Shown here one piece after another: positions 55,223-63,559 of a DNA stretch of 64,000 nt (position 1 is its first letter; every line of letters starts with the position of its first letter). The notes beneath the pieces are model-generated. The model ran no database searches. It saw only the letters and a list, made by a program, of their open reading frames with translations, and was not told the origin of the DNA. This DNA is from Agarilytica rhodophyticola (lineage in GTDB: Bacteria; Pseudomonadota; Gammaproteobacteria; Pseudomonadales; Cellvibrionaceae): the NCBI RefSeq assembly GCF_002157225.2, contig NZ_CP020038.1:4742501-4806500 (forward strand). The letters are read 5' to 3'. The position numbers and the translations under genes are program-made.

Positions 55223-56305
55223 CTATGCGCTATATTCAAGGGATGGTGAAGTATCTTCCAATGTCGTATTTTGGCTATCTCCATTAGCAGCTATTGAGTC
55301 GAAAGGCTCTGTCATAGCGACAACGACTTTTCGTTCACCTTCAAATGTTCCTCGTCCGTGGGCGACCAACATGTTATCTAACAACATGACGTCACCGGGT
55401 TGCCACGGAAAAGACACGGTAAATTCATCGATTACACCACGAATTTCATCGAGAATAGATGTTTCAATTTCGCTACCATCGCCATAGTACACATTGCGCG
55501 GCAAGTCCTGCATATCGACACAACCAAGCAACATTTCCCGTACACTTTCATTTAAATTAGAAATATGAAATAGATGTGCTTGATTAAACCATACCCATTC
55601 ATTTGTCAGTGGGTGTTGCGCGGTGGCCTGGCATAATTGCCGCGTACGTAGCTCACCATCTTCCTTCCACTCCAATTGAATTTTATTATTTTTGGCATAG
55701 GCTTGTGCGACCGATATGTCATCAGTATTAAAAGCTTGTTGCCAGGGTATATCTAACCCATTGCCATAATTGCGAACATACATTAGGCGTTTCTTTTCGA
55801 AGCGCTCGCGAATAGTGCGATTAATATGTTGATAAATAAGACGACTATCTGCTATAGGAGTGTGACCTCCTCGCGAAGCTGCCGTCACACAGTGAAACCA
55901 TATATTTAACGGCCAACTTAAGGTATAGGCTTGCTCGTTGTGTAGAGGTATAACTTGATGTGCTGGATATTCAGTTGAGGTATAAACTCCATTACCAAGG
56001 TGTGAGCGCGGTGTTGAACCAAATTCATAACGCAATAAATCGAGACCAAATGATTTTACAAAATCGTAAAAATCATTGTCATCAATAAACTTAAACCCTC
56101 GAAATAAAATTGCGCCTATGTCACGCTGATAGCGAGTAATAATCTTTTGGATAACTTGATGATAATCACGCCACCGATTACTTAAATTCGTATTTTTTTC
56201 ACACTCAATAAGCAGAGGTATATTATCTTTCTCATGTGAAATTAAAATACCAGGTACTAACTGACTTAAGTCGCCACTGCGTTCTAATATAGAGTCGTGA
56301 GACAT
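55223..56305 (-). CDS. Stand-alone Fe(II)/2-oxoglutarate aspartyl beta-hydroxylase (TauD/SyrP family)
   Basis: About 360 residues. LHNEQAY supplies H122 and E124 of the HxE iron site and LVAHGRG supplies H316; the ILFRGFKF start and the NVYYGDGS block match the fused hydroxylase of the third NRPS. In characterised siderophore clusters, stand-alone enzymes (TbetaH-Asp) hydroxylate carrier-bound Asp without an interface domain and give the erythro form, while fused ones give threo. Candidate targets here are the Asp residues of modules 1 and 5. The ATG at 56305 is used; a GTG five codons earlier is possible. It is the first gene of the NRPS operon, directly behind the iron-regulated promoter region. 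Confidence 0.9.
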   Translation of the reverse strand: MSHDSILERSGDLSQLVPGILISHEKDNIPLLIECEKNTNLSNRWRDYHQVIQKIITRYQRDIGAILFRGFKFIDDNDFYDFVKSFGLDLLRYEFGSTPRSHLGNGVYTSTEYPAHQVIPLHNEQAYTLSWPLNIWFHCVTAASRGGHTPIADSRLIYQHINRTIRERFEKKRLMYVRNYGNGLDIPWQQAFNTDDISVAQAYAKNNKIQLEWKEDGELRTRQLCQATAQHPLTNEWVWFNQAHLFHISNLNESVREMLLGCVDMQDLPRNVYYGDGSEIETSILDEIRGVIDEFTVSFPWQPGDVMLLDNMLVAHGRGTFEGERKVVVAMTEPFDSIAANGDSQNTTLEDTSPSLEYSA

Positions 56306-56545
56306 TTCAAATTCGCCCACCCTTCGAAGATTGATTTTTATAAATGAGGCTTGATTCTAGACAAGGTGCTAAAGCCGAGAGACAGATACTATTGGCCAGT
56401 TTCGGCTTCATTAAGCTGCTCAGCACACAAAGATGACACCAAATTCATCTTTGAGAATAAAAAAATTGCGCACCAGAAATAAAAATTATTTTTTCAAGCA
56501 GAAAACATAGGCAGCATGATAACAATTGGTTTCAATAATGTAAAT

Positions 56546-56564
56546 AATATTGATTATCATTTAT
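56546..56564. promoter_or_regulatory. Fur-box-like site 1
   Basis: AATATTGATTATCATTTAT matches 13 of 19 positions of GATAATGATAATCATTATC, with the central TGATtATCAT intact. It lies between the NRPS operon and mbtH. Confidence 0.6.
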
Positions 56565-56575
56565 ATTAAATGTAG

Positions 56576-56594
56576 TATTATGATTATTAGTATA
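56576..56594. promoter_or_regulatory. Fur-box-like site 2
   Basis: TATTATGATTATTAGTATA matches 13 of 19 positions of the Fur consensus and is 30 bp from site 1, the spacing often seen for adjacent Fur dimers. Confidence 0.45.
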
Positions 56595-56819
56595 GATATG
56601 TTCATATTGTCGTCATAAGCCTCATGGAGCAAGGCGATAAATATAGAAGCGTCTGAATAATAAGGAAGCTAGATAAAGGCAGTAAGGACAAAGTAACAGG
56701 CAAATAATCAATGCCACTACTTTTAGCGATCCTATTGTATGGTGAAATTTTCCTAAGCATAGAATCTCGCACGCCAATTTTAAATATTTCTTTAACAACA
56801 ACATTGAAAGGCAGTTGAA

Positions 56820-57029
56820 ATGAGTTGGGATGACGAAAACACCGTTTTTTTGGTGGTAAAGAATCATGAAGAGCAATATTCCATTTGGCCAGAATATAAA
56901 GAAGTACCTGGCGGCTGGGAAGCAGTAGGAAAAACCGGAAAGAAACAAGAATGTTTAGAATACATTGAGACTGTGTGGACGGATATGAGACCACTAAGCT
57001 TGCGTAAATTTATGGAAGAAAATGCGTAA
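56820..57029 (+). CDS. mbtH: MbtH-like NRPS chaperone
   Basis: 69 residues. It carries the full MbtH signature: [40 protein letters not shown]. MbtH proteins bind adenylation domains and help them fold or work; with eight A domains in the neighbouring operon, one MbtH is expected. The ATG is preceded by AAAGG at normal spacing. Read divergently from the NRPS operon and followed 125 bp later by the Dab aminotransferase, with which it may be co-transcribed. Confidence 0.95.
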   Translation: MSWDDENTVFLVVKNHEEQYSIWPEYKEVPGGWEAVGKTGKKQECLEYIETVWTDMRPLSLRKFMEENA

Positions 57030-57154
57030 CAAATAATTAACAAAGTGCACTCTATTATCTATTTAAAACCGCTGTTAACTAAACCTAATAATATAGTGCA
57101 TGCAAAAACAGTCTAGATAGATTTAGTCAACATTATCTTCCCAGAGGAATAACC

Positions 57155-58579
57155 ATGCACTCTTGCTTGCAAGATGATTTAAACTCTAAGACTTTACAGG
57201 CCTCGCCGTTTACGCTCAAAAAGTTTAGTGAACAGGCTGCTATTTCTTTGTCGTATACCAACTATCTAGAACGACAGAATCTACTGGAGTCGAATGCCCG
57301 CAGTTATCCTCGTCGTATCCCTATTGCCATAAAACGTGCTCAGGGTATCTATATAGAAGATACTAAGGGACAATTATTTATTGACTGCTTAGCCGGTGCT
57401 GGAACACTGGCATTGGGCCATAACCATCCGGTAATACATAACGTGTTAAAGAATTACCTCGATAGTAGCGGCCCTTTGCACACCCTAGATATTACAACAC
57501 CAACAAAAGATACATTTATCAAAGATGTATTCGATATTTTACCTGCAGAGTTTGCGCAAAAAGCACACATACAGTTTTGTGGGCCAAGCGGCGCCGATGC
57601 CACGGAAGCAGCAATTAAGCTTGCCAAAACAGCCACTGGCCGGCGTAGTGTTTTAGCATTTAGTGGTGGCTACCATGGTATGACCCATGGCGCATTGAGC
57701 CTTACCGGTAACCTTGCGGCTAAAACTCCTGTTAGCAATTTAATGCCGGAAGTACACTTCCTCCCCTACCCTTACGAGTTTCGTTGTCCTTTCGGTCTTA
57801 AAGGGGAACAAAGTATTGCCAGTAATTTACATTATATCGAGAATTTATTGAGCGATCCGGAATCAGGAATTACCACACCTGCAGCGATTATTGTGGAAGC
57901 CGTCCAAGGTGAGGGCGGTATGATACCCGCACCCGCTCGTTGGCTTAAGGGTTTACGCGAAATAACAGCTCGCTTCGATATTCCATTAATCTTAGACGAG
58001 ATTCAATGTGGTATTGGACGCACAGGAGACATGTTTGCATTCGAATACGCCGATATTGTGCCTGATATGATTTTATTGTCGAAGGCAATTGGCGGCGGGC
58101 TGCCACTGTCTTTGGTGTTATTTGATAAATCTTTGGATAAGTGGAATCCTGGTGCACACGCCGGAACCTTTCGAGGCAATCAAATGGCCATGGCAGCAGG
58201 GTCTGCAACACTTGATGTAATTAGAACAGAGCAACTTTGTCAAAATGCTAGTCTAATGGGTGAACGCCTTCGCCAGCATCTACAAGAGATACAAAGACAA
58301 TATTCTCACATTGGCGATGTTCGAGGCCGAGGTTTGATGATTGGCGTTGAAATTGTTAATCCAGAGAAATTATTGAACGATGGCTCACCAACCCCATCAG
58401 GTGAATTGGCAGCTAAAATTCAACGAGAGTGCTTAAAAAAAGGGTTAATACTTGAGCTAGGTGGTCGCAATGGCTGTACAGTGCGCTTCCTGCCTCCTTT
58501 AATTATTAAACCGGAGGAAATCGATCGTGTCGCAGAAATATTTGCACAGGCAACACAGGTCGCTCTCGAAAATACTTAA
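57155..58579 (+). CDS. L-2,4-diaminobutyrate:2-oxoglutarate aminotransferase (PvdH/EctB-like)
   Basis: 474 residues, class III PLP aminotransferase. Motifs: GAGTLALGHNHP (near 80), CGPSGADATEAAIKLAK (near 142), FSGGYHGMTHGA (near 168), LDEIQCGIGRTG (near 279) and SKAIGGGLPLS with the PLP-binding Lys (near 309). The ~470-residue length and long N-terminus are like PvdH-type enzymes, which convert aspartate semialdehyde to Dab for siderophores. Two NRPS modules here carry Dab codes, so it supplies their substrate. GAGGAATAACC before the ATG is a good ribosome binding site. No ectoine genes (ectA/ectC) are adjacent. Confidence 0.92.
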   Translation: MHSCLQDDLNSKTLQASPFTLKKFSEQAAISLSYTNYLERQNLLESNARSYPRRIPIAIKRAQGIYIEDTKGQLFIDCLAGAGTLALGHNHPVIHNVLKNYLDSSGPLHTLDITTPTKDTFIKDVFDILPAEFAQKAHIQFCGPSGADATEAAIKLAKTATGRRSVLAFSGGYHGMTHGALSLTGNLAAKTPVSNLMPEVHFLPYPYEFRCPFGLKGEQSIASNLHYIENLLSDPESGITTPAAIIVEAVQGEGGMIPAPARWLKGLREITARFDIPLILDEIQCGIGRTGDMFAFEYADIVPDMILLSKAIGGGLPLSLVLFDKSLDKWNPGAHAGTFRGNQMAMAAGSATLDVIRTEQLCQNASLMGERLRQHLQEIQRQYSHIGDVRGRGLMIGVEIVNPEKLLNDGSPTPSGELAAKIQRECLKKGLILELGGRNGCTVRFLPPLIIKPEEIDRVAEIFAQATQVALENT

Positions 58580-58720
58580 CAACACATTTTAAGGATAAGA
58601 GCTGACTAACTATAGATCAGTATAAATTATAGTTAATTCGCTCTAGTGGTCGGGTTTTGCATTACTGATCGAGACAAGGGAATAATAGGTTGATGTTTTT
58701 TGATCATCAGCATTATAACT

Positions 58721-58746
58721 AAGGAGGTGGGACGTTTTTTCCACCA
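58721..58746 (+). promoter_or_regulatory. Hairpin holding a strong SD-like sequence in the receptor leader
   Basis: AAGGAGGTG is followed by no start codon at usable distance. GGTGGGA and TTCCACC around CGTTTT form a stem that covers part of it. It lies about 45 bp before the receptor ATG. Confidence 0.4.
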
Positions 58747-58755
58747 TAACTACAA

Positions 58756-58774
58756 TATAATTCGAATCATTAGT
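58756..58774. promoter_or_regulatory. Fur-box-like site before the receptor gene
   Basis: TATAATTCGAATCATTAGT matches 13 of 19 Fur consensus positions, with AATCAT intact, directly before the ATG at 58775. The position is unusually close to the start codon. Confidence 0.35.
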
Positions 58775-61015
58775 ATGTACACGAAAAACTTTAATCTTCG
58801 GCCACCCTTCATTATCGCCGCACTTAGCGTTGCTGTATCCTCAGTAAACGCACAAACAAACACAGCACGACCTCCTATCGAAGAGGTTTTTGTGGCGGGA
58901 TATCAGCGGGACTACCGCGAAAATGAAGCCGAATCTGCATTGGGTCTGAACCTAAAATTAATTGAAACTCCGGCAGCAGTTAGCGTCATTACACAAGATT
59001 TATTGCAAGATCAACAAGTCAATAACGTCGACGATGCACTGAGAAATGTCGCAGGTGTGACGAAATTTAAAACAGGTAATGGTGGCGAAGAAAGATTCTC
59101 AATCCGAGGCTTTGATGCATCACAATCTATTTATAAAGATGGTGCACGTATTAATAACAGCTTTAATGCTTCGAATATACCTTCCACTGAAACTGCAAAT
59201 ATTGATCGCATCGAAGTTCTCAAAGGACCATCAGCCCTTCTCTATGGGCAAGGCGAACCTGGTGGTATTATTAATTACATTACCAAACGACCACAAATAG
59301 AGCGCTACGGTTCTATCGAAGTGTTAGCAGGTTCTGATGATTTTAAGAAAATAGAGGCAGATACAACCGGCGCTATTGGGAGCTTGGAAAACTTTGCTTA
59401 TCGAGTTGTGGCGACTTATGAAGATTCAGAAAGCTTTAGAAATGAAGTTTTCCGCGAGCGGATATTAGTAAACCCAACACTTGCTTACATTGGGAGCGAT
59501 ACTTACGTTCAGGTGGGCGTAGAATATATCGACGATGAATCTACTCAGGATAGAGGTCAAGTATTAGATGGTAACAATGTCCAAGGTTATTTTTACAGTG
59601 ATCGCCTAAATCGAGAACAGTTTTTCGGCATTCCTGATTGGAATAGAAATACTACCGCTGAATCAACACGTATCTATGCTTTAGCGGAGCATAAAGTGAA
59701 CGACATCTGGGATATTGCTTTTAGTTACAGCAATACTAAAAACGACAAAGTAAATTTTGACTCATCGCCTGTTGCCCTTGTCGGCGACCCCCTTTTCGCT
59801 GTCGTTGGCCCTGAAGGCAGTGCCGTAGATAACTTGGTAGCCATTGGCCCAAGAAAGTCCGACGGTGAAGGTGATAGCGAGCAATTTAAGTTTACCAATA
59901 CCTTAAGCTTTAGCGATGGTTTTGGCTTTGAACACCAAGTTCTAGCCTCTTATACACGCGAAGAACTCTCTACAGACTCCACCAGCTTTCAAGGCGATCA
60001 AGCAGTGCTCTTTAATATTGCTACTGGAGAATATTTCGATGATCCTCGCACACCAGTTACACCTGGCTTAGAAGAAGTTCGGGTTAACGATAATATTACT
60101 TTTGGTTTAGTTAATCGTGGCTCTCTTATTAATCAAGATTTTGAAGAACAAGGCATTAATATACTCGACTACGTTCGCTTTAATGAGCAGTGGGCATGGT
60201 TAATTGGCGGACGTTTTTCGGATTTTCAAGATAATACTAACGCATCTTTTGACGACGACAACTTTAGTATGCGCACTGGTGTGGTATTTACTCCTGCTGA
60301 AGACCTATCATTCTATGCTAGCTATTCCGAAGGCTATACCAATTCCGCTGGCCGACAAGATGAAAATGGTAACAATATTGACCCTGAAACATCAGTATCA
60401 ATTGAAGCTGGTGTCAAATGGCAGCTACTAGAAGAGCAACTGTTAATTACCGCCGCTCTTTACGATATAGATAAAGAAGATATTGCTTTCATTACCAACC
60501 CCGGCGAGCCTGTGCTCTTTTTCGATAACATTGGAGCGGTCAATAGCCAAGGTTTTGAACTTGAAGTTGTAGGTTACATTACTAGCCAATGGCGAATACA
60601 AGCAGGTTATACATTCACCGATACAGAAATTACTGAAGGTGGCACCGATGCATTCAGTAGCACCTTTACAGAAGGCAATCAATTTCCCGGTATCGCGGAT
60701 CACAGCTTTAATTTATTCAGCTTCTACGAGATTCCTATCGGCACTGGTGATCTAGGGCTAGGCGGCGGCGTATTTAGTCAAAGTGATGTATTTGCCAGCC
60801 TAGAGAACCGCACAGAATTTGATAGCTGGACTCAAGTGGATTTAGCGGCATACTACAAAATGGACGCATGGAAAGCGCAATTAAATGTTCGCAACATCAC
60901 TGATGAAGAATTTCTTTTAACCCAGTCTTTTATCTCATCTGATGTTTTCGCAGCTGGTCGAGTAGGCACTTCAATTCCTCGATCAGTCACCGCTTCGATT
61001 GCTTACGAGTTTTAA
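58775..61015 (+). CDS. TonB-dependent siderophore receptor
   Basis: About 746 residues. A signal peptide covers the first ~27 residues (ends VNAQ). The EEVFVAGYQ stretch after it is the TonB-box region. The plug domain (~residues 45-180) contains ETPAAVSVITQDLL, DALRNVAGV, FSIRGFD and VLKGPSALLYGQGEPGG, all typical of FhuA/FpvA-type siderophore receptors. The beta-barrel ends with the outer-membrane signature SVTASIAYEF. No N-terminal signalling (STN) domain is visible, fitting the absence of a sigma/anti-sigma pair here. The ATG at 58775 is chosen over the TTG at 58700 because it starts the signal peptide. Expected to import the iron-loaded product of the neighbouring NRPS. Confidence 0.93.
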   Translation: MYTKNFNLRPPFIIAALSVAVSSVNAQTNTARPPIEEVFVAGYQRDYRENEAESALGLNLKLIETPAAVSVITQDLLQDQQVNNVDDALRNVAGVTKFKTGNGGEERFSIRGFDASQSIYKDGARINNSFNASNIPSTETANIDRIEVLKGPSALLYGQGEPGGIINYITKRPQIERYGSIEVLAGSDDFKKIEADTTGAIGSLENFAYRVVATYEDSESFRNEVFRERILVNPTLAYIGSDTYVQVGVEYIDDESTQDRGQVLDGNNVQGYFYSDRLNREQFFGIPDWNRNTTAESTRIYALAEHKVNDIWDIAFSYSNTKNDKVNFDSSPVALVGDPLFAVVGPEGSAVDNLVAIGPRKSDGEGDSEQFKFTNTLSFSDGFGFEHQVLASYTREELSTDSTSFQGDQAVLFNIATGEYFDDPRTPVTPGLEEVRVNDNITFGLVNRGSLINQDFEEQGINILDYVRFNEQWAWLIGGRFSDFQDNTNASFDDDNFSMRTGVVFTPAEDLSFYASYSEGYTNSAGRQDENGNNIDPETSVSIEAGVKWQLLEEQLLITAALYDIDKEDIAFITNPGEPVLFFDNIGAVNSQGFELEVVGYITSQWRIQAGYTFTDTEITEGGTDAFSSTFTEGNQFPGIADHSFNLFSFYEIPIGTGDLGLGGGVFSQSDVFASLENRTEFDSWTQVDLAAYYKMDAWKAQLNVRNITDEEFLLTQSFISSDVFAAGRVGTSIPRSVTASIAYEF

Positions 61016-61036
61016 CTCATACCTTATAAGCTAAAC

Positions 61037-61064
61037 AAGCCTGGCATAAAAATATGCCAGGCTT
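61037..61064. terminator. Bidirectional terminator between receptor and PepSY genes
   Basis: AAGCCTGGCATA and TATGCCAGGCTT form a perfect 12-bp stem around AAAA in the gap of the convergent genes. An AATTT stretch follows on the plus side. Confidence 0.8.
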
Positions 61065-61080
61065 AATTTCACCCAAAACA

Positions 61081-62871
61081 TCATGCTTGTACAACATCCT
61101 GTGATACGTCAGCAATATCTTCTGTCGCAGGTAGCGGTTGATCTTCTGTTTGAGCTTTTCGATATATACGCATATATACTCCAACCCAGAAAAACAAACC
61201 AAGCCAAATAAAAAGAAGAAAAGATAAAATAAAGTACTTAACCGCACGGTTATTTGTTATTCCTAAGGGAAGAGATTCCATATTAGGTACAGCACTTAGA
61301 AGTTCGTCACTGGTTAAGCGATGCTCATAAAAATTCCCTTGCTGATCCTCTAAAACAAGTGAGAGTGATGCCACACTTTCATACCATTGCGCTATTGTTT
61401 TATCTAACGATTGGCCAGATTGAAGAGCTGGAATATCCAATTGTGCTTTCTGTCCATACCAATCCAATTTAAAATCAGCCTTGATAACATCTTCCTGATT
61501 TCGTATATGAACATACAATGATGCTGCTTTAAGGTTGGGCCGGGCATCATTAAACACCAACTCAAAATGACCATGAGTTTGCGAATAACTATTTATTTTT
61601 TGTTGCAAATAGCCTTGCCAAGGCCCCAAGCTTTCCATATTAAAGGCGATTTTGTGAGTATCGTGAACACCAGATCCCATACGCTTCATACCAACAACGC
61701 TAAATAGCGTCGATAAAATAAGTAAGGATATACTGATCACATGAGCACAAATAGCAAGTCGGCTAACGCCTTTGGCTTTGATTTTCTGAGAATTAACAAT
61801 ACGCCTAAACCAAAGATAAAATCCAACCAAAATAGCCAGGGAGATAAGCAAGCCAAAGAAAAACCAAATTAACTTAGTCCACAAGCCACCGAAGGTACCA
61901 AAATGCAATGGATCTACCGTATGAAGCCAGCGATCTAATAACCCCAAATCGGTAGCATTACGCACCTGTAAAACCTTGCCACTATATGGATCTAAAGCAA
62001 CATAATTTGCAGCGTCACGCACTAACATAGCTTCGGCTTGGCCAAATACATGCACAGGATCGCCCGCTTTGAAAGGGAAGAAAAATGCTTTCACTTCTAA
62101 ACCAGGCAGAGCCGCTTGAGCTTTTTGGATATAAAGTTCAGGATTGGGAGCATCTAGCAATAACCCTTTTTGCTCATAAACGACTTGATTCTCTTTCGCC
62201 AATGCAACTTCTGAGATATCTGTCACTTTTTCTAGCCAATACCATATACCAGTCAAAGCAAACAAAAAAGAAAACAATAAAGACCAGAGTCCAGTGCTAT
62301 GATGCCAATCAACAAAGAAAACGCGGAGCCCTTTACGCCAACGTAAACGAAATAAATTTTTTAGCCAATTACCCAATAACAAAAAGCCTGTTACCACGGT
62401 CACCAACAACGACAAACCGAAGAGGCCAACGATAAACACACCGTTAAAAGTAAACTTTGTTGGTACAATAAAAAGCTGTTTGTGGAAAATTCGAAAGAAA
62501 TTTTTGATACTCATCCTATCCCGAGCAGCAAGCACTGCTCCTGTAAAAGGATCGAGATAGACAGTCACCTCACCAGAGTCGAGATCTCGTAAAAATACTT
62601 GAAGGGCAAGATAATCTTCTGAGGGGCTACGTATAGCATAAATGTTTCCTCGAGGATAAAGTGCCTGCACATTGTGATAAGCACTCGCTAAAGAAATACG
62701 CTCCTCGCCTTCTGCAGCTGCAACTGGACGAATTTCACTGTCTAATAGCCAATCAAGCTCATAACTTAAAGTCGCAATCGTGCCGGAAAAACAGATCACA
62801 AATAGCAAAAAGCCTAAATTTAATCCTAACCATCCATGAAGTGAAAAAAGGGTTTTATTTGAGATCTTCAT
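61081..62871 (-). CDS. PepSY-domain membrane protein, probable iron-uptake/siderophore reductase (FpvG-like)
   Basis: 596 residues. The N-terminal FSLHGWLGLNLGFLLFVICFSG segment and later WHHSTGLWSLLFSFLFALTGIWYW are the paired helices with His residues of PepSY-associated membrane proteins. Four main membrane segments are seen (about 10-35, 143-168, 190-215, 335-360), with further ones near 380 and the C-terminus. The PepSY regions face the periplasm. Proteins of this family next to siderophore receptors, such as FpvG in Pseudomonas, reduce iron to release it from the siderophore; that role is inferred here from context. It converges with the receptor gene. Confidence 0.85.
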   Translation of the reverse strand: MKISNKTLFSLHGWLGLNLGFLLFVICFSGTIATLSYELDWLLDSEIRPVAAAEGEERISLASAYHNVQALYPRGNIYAIRSPSEDYLALQVFLRDLDSGEVTVYLDPFTGAVLAARDRMSIKNFFRIFHKQLFIVPTKFTFNGVFIVGLFGLSLLVTVVTGFLLLGNWLKNLFRLRWRKGLRVFFVDWHHSTGLWSLLFSFLFALTGIWYWLEKVTDISEVALAKENQVVYEQKGLLLDAPNPELYIQKAQAALPGLEVKAFFFPFKAGDPVHVFGQAEAMLVRDAANYVALDPYSGKVLQVRNATDLGLLDRWLHTVDPLHFGTFGGLWTKLIWFFFGLLISLAILVGFYLWFRRIVNSQKIKAKGVSRLAICAHVISISLLILSTLFSVVGMKRMGSGVHDTHKIAFNMESLGPWQGYLQQKINSYSQTHGHFELVFNDARPNLKAASLYVHIRNQEDVIKADFKLDWYGQKAQLDIPALQSGQSLDKTIAQWYESVASLSLVLEDQQGNFYEHRLTSDELLSAVPNMESLPLGITNNRAVKYFILSFLLFIWLGLFFWVGVYMRIYRKAQTEDQPLPATEDIADVSQDVVQA

Positions 62872-63222
62872 ATTTTAGAGACTACTCATAGAAAAGCTAT
62901 TATCACAGTTTGCATATGCAAGCTTGTTAGAATCATCGCCCTGCCCTAATTAGCAAATATACGTGCCACCAGGTGATTCTGACCGGCCATTATTTGGCAC
63001 ATTAAACAACACTCTAAAACCCCTTTCTAACTGCGAAGCTTTCTAACTGCACCTCCGAAAATACAGCTTAAAGGGAACCTCTGTACACAGCAAAAACCAA
63101 CTAAAATCATACAATTTAAGAATAAAATACAACTCACCTAATGATGTTGGTGTTTACCGCACTCACTTTTCGTATAGAAATGGGTCGTTTAATTGTAATA
63201 AAAGACCAAACAAGGTTTTTTT

Positions 63223-63241
63223 GCAAATGAGAATTATTACA
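63223..63241. promoter_or_regulatory. Fur-box-like site upstream of the TPR lipoprotein gene
   Basis: GCAAATGAGAATTATTACA contains TGAGAATTATT, a common Fur core in gammaproteobacteria, and matches 13 of 19 consensus positions. It is about 320 bp before the next ATG. Confidence 0.5.
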
Positions 63242-63377
63242 TTTAAGATGCCGTTCTGTAAATAAGCACGCAGCAAAAATCTGATAGATTTTACCCTTGT
63301 CTAAATTCAAACCGGGTTTGTTGTGCTATTACTTACACATTTTGAAATGCTTCATGCATAAGTATCCCTTCTGTAAA

Positions 63378-63428
63378 ATGTCATTAGAGACATTATCGGG
63401 GGTATGTTGACACAAAAATCAACATGCC
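63378..63428 (+). ncRNA. Two adjacent hairpins, possible small-RNA 3' part or leader
   Basis: AATGTC-ATTAGA-GACATT and GGTATGTTGA-CACAAAAA-TCAACATGCC (one G-T pair) follow each other 140-200 bp after the Fur-like site. No clear T-tract follows, so this is a weak candidate; a leader structure of the next gene is equally possible. Confidence 0.2.
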
Positions 63429-63559
63429 TATACTTGCTATATATACAAAATACCAGCTTTTATAAAATCTTTTATGAAGTATAGGTAGCCCAAAAACTAT
63501 ATTTTGCACACTTGAATCTGGTAGCTATTGTTAACGGATAAACACAAGAAGGAATCATT

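Larger units (their letters stand above)
56306..56819. promoter_or_regulatory. Divergent promoter region between NRPS operon and MbtH
   Basis: A ~510-bp AT-rich region with no gene in it. The NRPS operon leaves to the left and mbtH to the right. Two Fur-box-like sequences sit near its centre. A TTGATT-rich stretch around 56540-56600 is likely to contain the promoters, but -35/-10 pairs cannot be fixed by eye. Confidence 0.6.
62872..63559. other. Long intergenic region with a Fur-like site and hairpins
   Basis: About 690 bp without a credible gene. It contains a Fur-like site at 63223-63241 and two hairpins at 63378-63395 and 63401-63428. The right part before 63560 holds the ribosome binding site AAGAAGGAATC of the next gene. 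Confidence 0.5.

Noticed and set aside
55207-55284. Longer N-terminus of the first NRPS
   Set aside because: It would overlap the hydroxylase gene and lacks a ribosome binding site, while GGAG precedes the ATG at 55206.
14853-56305. Many plus-strand frames of 60-195 codons opposite the NRPS genes
   Set aside because: They lie fully inside long, motif-rich NRPS genes, have no family resemblance or ribosome binding sites, and are antisense shadows.
57155-58579. Ectoine biosynthesis (ectB)
   Set aside because: No ectA or ectC nearby; the enzyme is PvdH-like in length and sits in an NRPS locus that uses Dab.
58700-58774. Receptor start at the TTG 58700
   Set aside because: It would add 25 residues before a clear signal peptide; the ATG at 58775 starts the signal peptide correctly.
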